Below are positions 56,603 to 64,000 of a stretch of DNA of 64,000 nucleotides, piece after piece. The translations under genes were made by a program, and so were the position numbers. A model generated the notes under the pieces. The model worked only from the letters and a program-made list of their open reading frames with translations, was not told where the DNA came from and did no database searches. Source of the DNA: Pseudomonas sp. UMAB-08 (GTDB lineage: Bacteria > Pseudomonadota > Gammaproteobacteria > Pseudomonadales > Pseudomonadaceae); contig NZ_LT607414.1 in the NCBI RefSeq assembly GCF_900095225.1, positions 620,451 to 684,450 of the forward strand, read 5' to 3'. The stretch's first letter is position 1. The number at the start of each line of letters is the position of its first letter.

Positions 56603-57556
56603 TCAGCCGTTACGCCTATCGATGAAGGCCAATGCCTGGTACAACGCGCGAATCCTGGGCATCTCATGCCCGGCGTTCAGCGCTGCCGCCAATGGCTTGG
56701 CATAGATAGCTTCCAACTCCAGGGGTCGTTTTTCCAGAAAATCAAGGTACATGCTTGGTCTGTAATCCGGCATTTTTTCTGTCACGGCAAACAAATGTTC
56801 GGCGTACCCCTCGGGCAAGGCATGCCCACATGCCCGAGCCCCTTGCACCACTTCGCTCATCACTGCCTGAATCAACTCGCGGCTATTCGCGTCGCCCATT
56901 AACGGCGTGGTGCTCGCCCTCAGCAGCACGGACAGACCGTTATACGGGACGTTCCAGACCAGTTTCTGCCAGCGCGCCTGAGCCAGGCTGGGCGTCGCCT
57001 GGGATTCCAGCCCGGCCTTGCGAAACAGCTCGGCCCCCTCCTCGGTGATGCTCAGCCGAGATGCCGCGTCAGTTGCCGGACCGCTGTGGTACCCGAGATT
57101 TACCGCACCCAACGCCTGATGCGTGATAACCCCCGGCGCAGTTCGGTGGACACAAACAAAGCACAAACCACCCAACAGGTGCAGCGACGCTGGCAACAAT
57201 GACTGCAGATCGTCCTCGACACCCAGACCATTTTGCAGCAACAGGACTTTCGCGCCGGGCGCTGCAGCCTGGGTGATGATCGGTGCAAGGTCCGCATTGC
57301 TGGTGGTTTTAGTACCGACCAGCAACCAATCACAAGGCGGCATATCCGCAGCCGAGGAATAAGCCTGCACCGGATTCAAGGTCAGAGCACCATGAACGGC
57401 ACTGTCCAGATGCAGGCCATTGTGTGCCACCGCCGCAAACTCATTGCGCAATAGAAAATGCACATCAAAGCCGGCGCGAGACAGCATCAAACCGTAAAAA
57501 CCGCCAATCGCACCGGTGCCTATAATTCCGATCCGTACCCGTATCGCTTTACTCAC
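56603..57556 (-). CDS. Putative 2-dehydropantoate 2-reductase (PanE/ApbA family)
   Basis: 317 aa. Rossmann start VRIGIIGTGAIGGFYGLMLSRAGFDVHFLLR binds NADP; the C-terminal ApbA domain contains WQKLVWNVPYNGLSVLL with the catalytic Lys, and later SMYLDFLEKRPLELEAI. Probable ketopantoate reductase or a paralogue acting on another 2-oxo acid; the genuine PanE may be elsewhere. Lies 15 bp from the thioredoxin-like gene upstream and 21 bp from the nucleotidase gene downstream, so it is probably part of one operon. Confidence 0.85.
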   Translation of the reverse strand: MSKAIRVRIGIIGTGAIGGFYGLMLSRAGFDVHFLLRNEFAAVAHNGLHLDSAVHGALTLNPVQAYSSAADMPPCDWLLVGTKTTSNADLAPIITQAAAPGAKVLLLQNGLGVEDDLQSLLPASLHLLGGLCFVCVHRTAPGVITHQALGAVNLGYHSGPATDAASRLSITEEGAELFRKAGLESQATPSLAQARWQKLVWNVPYNGLSVLLRASTTPLMGDANSRELIQAVMSEVVQGARACGHALPEGYAEHLFAVTEKMPDYRPSMYLDFLEKRPLELEAIYAKPLAAALNAGHEMPRIRALYQALAFIDRRNG

Positions 57557-57571
57557 CCTGGCAACTCCCCG

Positions 57572-57907
57572 TCATGGCAACTCTTCAGCATCAATACTCA
57601 ACACCCGATTCAAGCCCGCGCGGAGCTCGGACAACGTCAATCGGGCATGCAAAGCCCCATAGAATTCACCGTCACGCACCACAAACAACGCCGGCAGATG
57701 GAACACCTGATAACGCTGAACCACGCCCCCATTTTCAGCGGCGTCAATCCAGCACACACGCTCGACAGGCAGATCGAGGCGGGGCAACGCGTCCCTGGCC
57801 CAGCGACAACTGGCACACCCGACGCTGGTAAAAATGACCAGCGAGGTGCCCGGCAACGTCAGCAAACGCTGATCTACATCGAAGTCGGTCAGTTCCAATT
57901 CGTTCAC
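57572..57907 (-). CDS. Thioredoxin-like protein
   Basis: 111 aa starting at GTG 57907, fixed by a perfect AGGAGG 6 bp upstream; the longer frame to 58009 has no site. Thioredoxin fold with the active site SVGCASCRWARD (CxxC = Cys-Ala-Ser-Cys) and a cis-Pro in FHLPALFVVRDGE. No signal peptide, so it is cytoplasmic. Target unknown. Probably the first gene of the minus-strand operon with the PanE-like and nucleotidase genes. Confidence 0.82.
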   Translation of the reverse strand: MNELELTDFDVDQRLLTLPGTSLVIFTSVGCASCRWARDALPRLDLPVERVCWIDAAENGGVVQRYQVFHLPALFVVRDGEFYGALHARLTLSELRAGLNRVLSIDAEELP

Positions 57908-58183
57908 AAAAGACCTCCTGAAGACTGGCTGCACACTATCCGTCCCGACGGGCCCGCTTGCAAATTCCTCTTTGAATCGCGTACGGCCTAGTCTTTTTCG
58001 ACACCACATCTGTCCGCCAAAGATAGCGATCAGGCCATGCCGCCGGGATTAAAGCCGCGTTTGCCCATTGTCGAACAACCGGATAACGCGCTAAGGTTCC
58101 GGTCCCCGCTGTGCTCAATCGTGCTGGGCTCCGCCGCACGGGGATCGTTGGCGGCCAGCACCCGTGACCTGACGAGTAACACG

Positions 58184-59260
58184 ATGGCTGATTTACCGAT
58201 TGACGACCTCAACGTTGCTTCCAATGAAACCCTGATCACACCAGATCAGCTCAAGCGCGAACTCCCGCTTACAGAAGCTGCTCTGCGTACGGTGACCAAG
58301 GGCCGCGAAGTGATCCGCAACATCCTCGATGGCAAGGATCACCGCCTGTTCGTCGTGATCGGGCCGTGCTCGATCCATGACATCAAGGCTGCCCACGAAT
58401 ACGCCAATCGCCTCAAGGCCCTTGCCGCTGAAGTGTCGGACACCATGTACCTGGTGATGCGCGTGTATTTCGAGAAACCGCGCACAACCGTGGGCTGGAA
58501 AGGCCTGATCAATGACCCGTATATGGATGACTCGTTCAAGATTCAGGACGGTCTGCACATTGGTCGCAAGCTGCTGCTTGATCTGGCTGAAATGGGCCTG
58601 CCAGCAGCCACTGAAGCCCTTGACCCGATCTCCCCGCAGTACTTGCAGGATTTGATCAGTTGGTCGGCCATCGGCGCACGCACCACTGAATCACAAACCC
58701 ACCGCGAGATGGCTTCCGGCCTGTCTTCAGCCGTTGGCTTCAAGAATGGCACTGACGGCGGTCTGACCGTTGCCATCAACGCCTTGCAGTCGGTCTCCAG
58801 CCCCCATCGCTTCCTGGGCATCAACCAGGAAGGCGGGGTATCCATTGTCACCACCAAAGGCAACGCCTACGGTCATGTGGTTTTGCGCGGCGGCAATGGC
58901 AAGCCTAACTACGACTCGGTCAGTGTCGCCGTATGCGAGCAGGCGCTGAACAAGGCCGGTATTCGCCCTAACATTATGGTCGACTGCAGCCACGCCAACT
59001 CCAACAAGGACCCGGCCCTGCAACCGCTGGTAATGGAAAACGTTGCTAACCAGATCCTCGAAGGCAACCAGTCAATCATCGGCCTGATGGTTGAAAGCAA
59101 CTTGAACTGGGGCAGCCAGTCGATCCCAAAAAACCTCGAAGAGCTGCAATACGGCGTGTCCGTCACCGATGCCTGCATCGATTGGGAAAACACTGAGAAA
59201 ACCCTGCGCAGCATGCATGCCAAACTCAAGGACGTGCTGCCCAAGCGCCAACGCGACTGA
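58184..59260 (+). CDS. aroF: 3-deoxy-7-phosphoheptulonate (DAHP) synthase, class I
   Basis: 358 aa from ATG 58184 (MADLPIDDLNVAS); the frame back to 58037 is not supported. AroFGH-type: VVIGPCSIHD, VMRVYFEKPRTTVGWKGLINDP, GARTTESQTHREMASGLS and IMVDCSHANSNKD are the PEP/E4P and metal-binding signatures. Condenses PEP and erythrose 4-phosphate, the entry to the shikimate pathway. Which aromatic amino acid inhibits it cannot be read from the sequence; aroF follows usual Pseudomonas naming for this locus. Confidence 0.93.
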   Translation: MADLPIDDLNVASNETLITPDQLKRELPLTEAALRTVTKGREVIRNILDGKDHRLFVVIGPCSIHDIKAAHEYANRLKALAAEVSDTMYLVMRVYFEKPRTTVGWKGLINDPYMDDSFKIQDGLHIGRKLLLDLAEMGLPAATEALDPISPQYLQDLISWSAIGARTTESQTHREMASGLSSAVGFKNGTDGGLTVAINALQSVSSPHRFLGINQEGGVSIVTTKGNAYGHVVLRGGNGKPNYDSVSVAVCEQALNKAGIRPNIMVDCSHANSNKDPALQPLVMENVANQILEGNQSIIGLMVESNLNWGSQSIPKNLEELQYGVSVTDACIDWENTEKTLRSMHAKLKDVLPKRQRD

Positions 59261-59273
59261 TTGCTGCCGAAAC

Positions 59274-59303
59274 AAAAACGCCGAGCAAATGCTCGGCGTT
59301 TTT
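59274..59303. terminator. Bidirectional terminator between the DAHP synthase and acetyltransferase genes
   Basis: AAAAACGCCGAGC (59274-59286) and GCTCGGCGTTTTT (59291-59303) with a 4-nt loop give T-tails on both strands between convergent genes. Confidence 0.92.
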
Positions 59304-59325
59304 CATTATCGTGGCGGCATCCTGA

Positions 59326-59607
59326 TCAGATTTTTGCCGCATGTCGCTGGTGACGTTCCATGTACCGCTCAACATACGAGCAAGAAGGAATCACTGTGTA
59401 GCCCATGCTGTCGGCATACGCGAGCGCCTGCTCGGTCAATGCAGCAGCGATACCTCGGCCTCGCAGGGCATTGGGCACAAACGTCCGATAGATATCCAGG
59501 GTCTGCTTACCTAGGTCCATATAAGTCAGATAGGCACGATGGCCGTCCACATTGGTCTCGAACTGATGGCCAACATGGTCATGGTGGATGGACAACGCCT
59601 CGCTCAT
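59326..59607 (-). CDS. Small GNAT-like acetyltransferase (YjdJ/Gtn-type)
   Basis: 93 aa from ATG 59607 with GAGGAG 5 bp upstream; a GTG one codon before is less likely. Short GNAT subfamily (GNAT_acetyltr_2-like): TYMDLGKQTLDIYRTFVPNALRGRGIAAALTEQALAYA carries the acetyl-CoA loop, and VIPSCSYVERYMERH is the conserved ending with a Cys. Substrate unknown. Confidence 0.88.
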   Translation of the reverse strand: MSEALSIHHDHVGHQFETNVDGHRAYLTYMDLGKQTLDIYRTFVPNALRGRGIAAALTEQALAYADSMGYTVIPSCSYVERYMERHQRHAAKI

Positions 59608-60229
59608 CACTGCTCCTCGCGGGTCTTGAAATTAGACCCCTACCTTACCGATGTTTTTCCGGCGAAGGAACCTCTACGCCACCCCTGTGCCTGTTTTGGA
59701 CATCGAGAACAGCTTTGCTATTCTCCTGCACACGAGCACCTGCAAATAGTAGGCGTCATTTCGGTATTTGCTCAAGCTGTTGCAGGGGAGGCGCTAAAAA
59801 ATCCGACGGTCGCTCCGACAGTAGATGTGAACATTGCCGGATGCTGTCGATTGAGACGAGTTCGCGATGAGAAAGTCACCCGCGTACCCGCGCAAAAAAG
59901 CAAACTCATGACTGACACGGAACATGGGCCCGGTGGGGAGGCGCCATATACTAGCCCGCAAATCGTCTATTCTCTTCTTTACCCGGTCTAGGGCGTCCTT
60001 GAGCCCTGCCCGATTCAGAACGAACGCCACCAAGTTGATGCTGACGATTGGATAATTTTCATACAAATTCCCCGAGAAGTTGTTCGGAACAGTTTAAAAC
60101 ACAAGAAATTTGCCCGCTTCTTGCGCTTCCTCAGTTTACTTACTACAAACAATGGGTAGTATGTACCGCGGTCATTTTCTCACTTTCGAGAGATGACTAT
60201 TCATTAGAAAGTCCTGGAAGGTGAACACG
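59608..60229. other. Long AT-richer gap before oprI with one weak minus-strand frame
   Basis: About 620 bp. One minus-strand frame (59794-60066, 90 codons, MYENYPIVSINLVAF) has GGGGA 7 bp before its ATG, but shows no family and weak codon bias. A plus-strand frame overlaps it. Neither is called. The last 100 bp are AT-rich and must hold the strong oprI promoter. Confidence 0.4.
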
Positions 60230-60481
60230 ATGAACAACGCTCTGAAATTCTCTGCTTTGGCTCTGGCCGCAATTCTGGCTACTGGTTGCAGCAGCGTCTC
60301 CAAAGAAACCGAAGCTCGTCTGACTGCTACCGAAGACGCAGCCGCTCGCTCCCAAGCACGCGCTGATGAAGCCTATCGCAAGGCTGATGAAGCTCTGGCT
60401 GCTGCTCAAAAAGCTCAGCAAACTGCTGACGAAGCCAACGAACGCGCTCTGCGTATGTTGGACAAAGCAAGCCGTAAGTAA
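60230..60481 (+). CDS. oprI: Major outer-membrane lipoprotein OprI (Lpp type)
   Basis: 83 aa from ATG 60230, with GGAAGG 8 bp upstream; the GTG at 60221 is part of that region. Signal peptide with lipobox ATGC (Cys at about position 20) followed by an Ala-rich heptad coiled coil ([20 protein letters not shown]) and C-terminal SRK, the Lys being the link to peptidoglycan. One of the most abundant Pseudomonas proteins; the codon use is strongly biased. The L,D-transpeptidase gene next to it is a candidate for attaching it to the wall. Confidence 0.96.
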   Translation: MNNALKFSALALAAILATGCSSVSKETEARLTATEDAAARSQARADEAYRKADEALAAAQKAQQTADEANERALRMLDKASRK

Positions 60482-60500
60482 TAATCTTTCGAGATTATTG

Positions 60501-60532
60501 AAAAGCCGATCCAGTTCTGGATCGGCTTTTTT
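60501..60532 (+). terminator. Intrinsic terminator of oprI
   Basis: AAAAGCCGATCCAG (60501-60514) pairs with CTGGATCGGCTTTT (60517-60530) and a T-run follows. Typical of a highly expressed monocistronic gene. Confidence 0.93.
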
Positions 60533-60558
60533 ATTGCCTTGGTTTTACTCCAGGCAAT

Positions 60559-60608
60559 AAAAAACCCGCCTACCCAGCCTTCGCGTTCAAGGCACGGCAG
60601 ACGGGTTC
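60559..60608 (-). terminator. Probable terminator of the L,D-transpeptidase gene
   Basis: On the minus strand AACCCGTC pairs with GGCGGGTT (one G-U) across a long loop, followed by a T-run near 60560. It opposes the oprI terminator. Confidence 0.6.
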
Positions 60609-60620
60609 GCTTGCAAGAGA

Positions 60621-61583
60621 TTACTGCATATTGAGCGGTTCGCTCGATACCACCGACCCGCTCGGCACCGCGATTTCAACCGGCATGCCATCCTCAGCAG
60701 CTACCACGTCCCGCACCACGTCCCAGTTCATACGCAGGTTGTTGGCCAGATCCTCACGTTTGAGCAACGCATTGATCACTGCGGTGTGCTTGTCGACGAC
60801 CGATGGATTGCCCTTGTCGTCCAGCGGCGTATGCGCTTCCAGATAGACCTTGCCGCCACTGATGCCGAATTTGTAGGGTTCGTTCAAGATTCGCACCGGC
60901 GTACCGATCGGCACCATACCTGCCATCTCCAGCACGTTGTTGTTGTACATGCGGAAGCAGCCGTGACTGGTACGCATGCCAATACCGAATTTCTTGTTCG
61001 AACCGTGGATCAGGTAACCCGGTAGGCCGAGACTGAATTTGAACGGCCCCAACGGGTTGTCAGGACCGGCCGGTACGACGCTAGGCAGCGGATCATTATC
61101 CGCTGCGTGCTCGGCCTTGATCGAAGCGGGCGGCGTCCAGGTTGGATTCGGGGTCTTCGCCGTCACTTTGGTCAACGCGAGAGGCGAACCCCAACCTTCA
61201 CGACCAATCCCCAACGGATAGGTATGAACCACGTTCAAGCCTTTGGGGTAATAGTAAAGACGGTACTCGGCCAGGTTGATCACGATGCCTTCACGCGGAC
61301 CAGGCGGCAGCACGAAACGCGTCGGCAATACGATCTGGGTACCAGCCCCGGGCAACCATGCGTCGACACCAGGGTTAGCCGCGATCATCTCTAGATAACC
61401 CAAGTCGTAGCGGGTACCCAAGTCGGCGAAGGTATCTTCATATTTAGCGGTCACGGTCTGAACCTGACCGACAATATCTTCGCCCGGAGGGGGCAGAGGG
61501 AACTCTAATGCAGCGACGGGGCCTGCCGCACAGAGCGCAGCAAGTGACAGACAGCGAGCGACGGCAGGAATGCGCGACAACAT
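60621..61583 (-). CDS. L,D-transpeptidase with N-terminal LysM-like region (ErfK/YbiS type)
   Basis: 320 aa from ATG 61583, with AAGGA about 8 bp upstream; the longer frame to 61913 is rejected. Signal peptide (RIPAVARCLSLAALCAAGPVAA), LysM-like segment (DLGTRYDLGYLEMIAANPGVDAWLPGAGTQIVLP), then a YkuD domain with HGSNKKFGIGMRTSHGCFRM containing the catalytic His, Gly, and Cys. Such enzymes make mDAP-mDAP crosslinks or attach Lpp-type lipoproteins to peptidoglycan; the adjacent oprI suggests the second role. Confidence 0.93.
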   Translation of the reverse strand: MLSRIPAVARCLSLAALCAAGPVAALEFPLPPPGEDIVGQVQTVTAKYEDTFADLGTRYDLGYLEMIAANPGVDAWLPGAGTQIVLPTRFVLPPGPREGIVINLAEYRLYYYPKGLNVVHTYPLGIGREGWGSPLALTKVTAKTPNPTWTPPASIKAEHAADNDPLPSVVPAGPDNPLGPFKFSLGLPGYLIHGSNKKFGIGMRTSHGCFRMYNNNVLEMAGMVPIGTPVRILNEPYKFGISGGKVYLEAHTPLDDKGNPSVVDKHTAVINALLKREDLANNLRMNWDVVRDVVAAEDGMPVEIAVPSGSVVSSEPLNMQ

Positions 61584-61668
61584 CCGGGAAATCCTTGGGA
61601 AAAGCGACGGGAAGTAAAGTGACGGAATTGTACACCGCCGACCATAAAATCGGGAGGTAGCTAACGAT

Positions 61669-61962
61669 TCACTGACTGAATCGAAGCTCTGGCCAAATAG
61701 GACGCGTGCCTCGTTTTTGAGCCTCGAGAATCGCCCGGCACAGCGAACACAGGCGCTCATCACGAAGCTTTGCCGAATTGACACCCGACCAGCGCGGCTG
61801 GGCTGGCAACAACGTGCCACACAATGTGCGGTCGATCGAGCCGCCCAACTCAAGCTGGCGCGCGACCAGATGCACCCGCACTTCCTGGCACGCGAACAAG
61901 TCGAGTTGCTCATCAGGCTCGATCAGTTGATAGGCAAATAAAGACCAGGCGGGACGCGGCAT
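61669..61962 (-). CDS. Conserved small protein of unknown function
   Basis: 97 aa from ATG 61962 (MPRPAWSLFAYQLIEPDEQLD), GGAG about 8 bp upstream; an ATG at 61974 is possible. No domain recognised. Five cysteines, including a LCSLC pair, could bind metal. It lies between tesA and the L,D-transpeptidase on the same strand, and a gene occupies the same place in other pseudomonads, which supports it being real. Confidence 0.7.
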   Translation of the reverse strand: MPRPAWSLFAYQLIEPDEQLDLFACQEVRVHLVARQLELGGSIDRTLCGTLLPAQPRWSGVNSAKLRDERLCSLCRAILEAQKRGTRPIWPELRFSQ

Positions 61963-62017
61963 CGGGGGCTCCAAATCGGGGCGCCACCTTAGCCCAAAGT
62001 ACGCCGCTAGAAAAGCG

Positions 62018-62623
62018 TCAAAGCAGCGGTTTTAGCGTCGGCCAGACGTTTTCCAGCAACTTGCCCTGTGCTGCGACAGCCGGGTGCAGACCATCGGCCT
62101 GCATCAACTCGGGAATACCGCCCACACCCTCGAGGAAAAACGGCACCAACGGGACTTTTTCCTGCTCTGCCAGATTGCTGTAGACCGCCTCGAAAGCCTG
62201 GGTATAGCGGGCGCCATAATTGGGCGGTAAGCGCATCCCCAAAAGCAGCACCTTGGCCCCCGCCTTTTGCGACTGCTGAATCATGCCCGCAAGGTTTTGT
62301 TGCAATTGCGCAGGTTGCTGTCCGCGCAGGCCGTCATTACCGCCCAACTCCAGGATTACCAACTGCGGTCTATGCTCTGCAAGCAGCGCTGGCAGCCGCG
62401 CCTGGCCTCCAGCGCTGGTGTCGCCACTGACAGAGGCATTGACCACCTTATCGGTGAAACCCTCCTTCTGCAGGCGCTGCTCCAGCAATGATACCCAGCC
62501 CAGCCGGGTATCCAGGCCGAAAGCAGCGCTGATACTATCGCCAACGATCAGCACTGTGCCCGCCGCAGCTCCTTGAGACAGCAACAGCAAAACCAGGCCA
62601 GCACTTAAAAACCACGCACGCAT
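62018..62623 (-). CDS. tesA: Multifunctional acyl-CoA thioesterase I / lysophospholipase / protease
   Basis: 201 aa from ATG 62623, which GGAG 6-9 bp upstream selects over 62635. Signal peptide (RAWFLSAGLVLLLLSQGAAAG), then SGNH-hydrolase blocks: GDSISAAFG (Ser), ASVSGDTS (Gly), LELGGNDGLRG (Asn) and ADGLHP (Asp and His). Periplasmic esterase. Divergent from the ABC transporter gene with only 10 bp between start codons. Confidence 0.95.
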   Translation of the reverse strand: MRAWFLSAGLVLLLLSQGAAAGTVLIVGDSISAAFGLDTRLGWVSLLEQRLQKEGFTDKVVNASVSGDTSAGGQARLPALLAEHRPQLVILELGGNDGLRGQQPAQLQQNLAGMIQQSQKAGAKVLLLGMRLPPNYGARYTQAFEAVYSNLAEQEKVPLVPFFLEGVGGIPELMQADGLHPAVAAQGKLLENVWPTLKPLL

Positions 62624-62633
62624 CGGATTCTCC

Positions 62634-63317
62634 ATGAGCGAAAGTATTCTCAGTGCTCGGAACCTTAGCAAAGTGGTCCCCAGCACCGAAGGTGACCTGA
62701 CCATCCTGCACGAACTCTCCCTGGAACTGAACAAGGGCGACAGTCTGGCCATCGTCGGCGCCTCCGGATCGGGCAAATCCACCCTCCTCGGCCTGCTGGC
62801 CGGACTCGACTTGCCCAGCGCAGGAGCGGTCACACTGGCCGGACGCAACCTCAGCGACCTGGACGAAGACCAGCGTGCGCGCATCCGCGCAGAGCATGTC
62901 GGATTCGTCTTCCAGTCATTTCAACTGCTCGACAGTCTCAATGCGCTGGAAAACGTCATGCTGCCCATGGAGCTCGAAGGCCGCAAGGACGCCCGCGAGC
63001 GCGCCCGGATTTTGCTCGAACGCGTGGGGTTGGGCCAACGCCTGACGCATTCGCCGCGCCAGCTTTCCGGTGGTGAGCAACAACGGGTGGCCATTGCCCG
63101 AGCCTTTGCGGCTGATCCCGACGTGCTGTTTGCCGATGAACCCACAGGCAACCTCGACAGCAACACCGGTGAACGGATCAGCGACTTGCTGTTCGAGCTG
63201 AACAAAGAGCGTCACACGACACTCGTGCTCGTCACCCATGACGAACGTCTGGCGCATCGCTGCCAGCGCATGATCCGTCTTGAAGGTGGCCGATTGGTCA
63301 CCCCTCTGGAGCCTTGA
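62634..63317 (+). CDS. ABC transporter ATP-binding protein (YbbA type)
   Basis: 227 aa of the LolD/MacB-like family: Walker [11 protein letters not shown]-loop [10 protein letters not shown], signature [14 protein letters not shown], Walker [14 protein letters not shown], and H-loop VTHDE. Partner of the FtsX-like permease that follows, overlapping by 1 bp (TGATG). In E. coli ybbA-ybbP is likewise divergent from tesA. Substrate unknown; mechanotransmission or lipoprotein/lipid handling is likely. Confidence 0.95.
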   Translation: MSESILSARNLSKVVPSTEGDLTILHELSLELNKGDSLAIVGASGSGKSTLLGLLAGLDLPSAGAVTLAGRNLSDLDEDQRARIRAEHVGFVFQSFQLLDSLNALENVMLPMELEGRKDARERARILLERVGLGQRLTHSPRQLSGGEQQRVAIARAFAADPDVLFADEPTGNLDSNTGERISDLLFELNKERHTTLVLVTHDERLAHRCQRMIRLEGGRLVTPLEP

Positions 63318-64000
63318 TGGCACGCTTGCCGCTTCTTCGTCTGTTGAGCCTTGCGACTCGCCAACTCCTGCGCGACGCACGCGCCGGAGAGTTGCGGGTG
63401 TTGTTTTTCGCCTTGCTGGTTGCCGTGGCAGCAAGCACCGCCATTGGCTACTTCGGAGCTCGACTCAACGGGGCGATGCTGTTGCGCGCCACCGAGTTTC
63501 TCGGTGCGGACCTGATTCTCGAAGGCACCAGCCCCGCCCAACCGACGCAGATCGAAGCAGGCAAGCAGTTAAAGCTGGACCACGCACAGGTGGTCGAATT
63601 CTCCAGCGTGATTGCCACTGACAGCGGCATTCAACTGGCGAGCGTTAAAGCGGTCGACACGGCTTACCCCCTGCGCGGCGAGCTAAAGAGCGCCGAGGCG
63701 CCCTATCAAACAGAGGCATCCGGTGGCCGACCGAATCCGGGTGAAGCCTGGGCCGAGTCACGATTGTTTGCAGCGCTGAATCTGAAAGTTGGCGACAGCA
63801 TCGACGTCGGCTCGAAAACCCTTCGTCTGAGTCGGGTACTGACCTACGAACCCGACCGCGCCGGCAACTTCTACAGCCTGACGCCCAGAGTGATGATCAA
63901 TCTGACGGACCTTGCAGCGACAGGCGTCGTCCAGCCCGGCAGCCGGGTCAGCTATCGTGAGCTCTGGCGCGGCAGTCATGAGTCTCTGGAAGCCTACCGT
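63317..64000 (+). CDS. FtsX-like ABC permease (YbbP type), N-terminal part
   Basis: 228 codons in frame before the window ends, starting ATG 63317 overlapping the preceding stop (TGATG). Starts [21 protein letters not shown], then a TM helix (LRVLFFALLVAVAASTAIGYF) and a periplasmic MacB-like core domain. Family members are about 800 aa with ten TM helices, so most of the gene is outside. It forms an exporter or mechanotransmission complex with the ATPase. Confidence 0.93.
   Translation, partial: MARLPLLRLLSLATRQLLRDARAGELRVLFFALLVAVAASTAIGYFGARLNGAMLLRATEFLGADLILEGTSPAQPTQIEAGKQLKLDHAQVVEFSSVIATDSGIQLASVKAVDTAYPLRGELKSAEAPYQTEASGGRPNPGEAWAESRLFAALNLKVGDSIDVGSKTLRLSRVLTYEPDRAGNFYSLTPRVMINLTDLAATGVVQPGSRVSYRELWRGSHESLEAYR

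Overview
The window looks like a chromosomal core segment of a fluorescent-group Pseudomonas. The support is gene content and order rather than a marker gene: rlmL-rmf-pyrD, cobA/oprF-sigX-cmpX-crfX-cmaX, ppsA/ppsR, pabB-thrH-cysH/cysB, and oprI-(L,D-transpeptidase)-tesA/ABC blocks all appear in the order known from Pseudomonas. GC-rich codon use fills the opposite strands with long spurious open frames. No rRNA, tRNA, CRISPR array, insertion sequence or phage gene was seen.

Layout. 1-9 kb: the end of a dGTPase-like gene, then a BvgS/EvgS-type phosphorelay (stand-alone receiver, LuxR-type regulator, giant hybrid kinase), an acetyltransferase and an HD-GYP protein. 9-18 kb: yggL-like gene, dacB, a CHASE-PAS-GGDEF diguanylate cyclase, rlmL, rmf and pyrD. 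18-30 kb: assimilatory nitrate/nitrite reduction: nasS, nasT, the nitrate transporter, a PP2C phosphatase/Ser-Thr kinase fusion, nirB, nirD, nitrate reductase and cobA. 30-36 kb (minus strand): oprF, sigX, cmpX, crfX, cmaX, rraA, a small Rieske protein and a hydrolase. 36-44.5 kb: ppsA/ppsR, a lone prpD, and a retropepsin/7TM/ATP-grasp cluster. 44.6-50.6 kb: an accessory-looking island of two Ig-like repeat proteins around an autotransporter. 51-59.6 kb: pabB, thrH, cysH, cysB, a universal stress protein, a 5'-nucleotidase, a PanE-like reductase, a thioredoxin-like protein, a DAHP synthase and an acetyltransferase. 60-64 kb: oprI, an L,D-transpeptidase, tesA, and an ABC exporter whose permease runs off the window.

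The main result of reading the DNA itself is regulatory. Each of the three nitrate-assimilation transcription units (nasST, nasA-kinase, nirBD-nasC-cobA) starts with a GG-N10-GC sigma-54 promoter. Each then has a leader with two hairpins carrying hexanucleotide loops, followed by an intrinsic terminator. All six loops fit AANGRC (A at position 1, G at position 4), the recognition rule for ANTAR-domain antiterminators. In each leader the loop and 3' arm of the second hairpin also form the 5' arm of the terminator, so the two structures exclude each other. NasT, encoded here, is the obvious binder, and the leader in front of nasS implies that the sensor pair controls its own synthesis. Other points of interest are a helically spaced GTAGG half-site cluster upstream of the autotransporter, a GntR-type operator in front of the displaced prpD, and three consecutive hairpins in the rmf leader.
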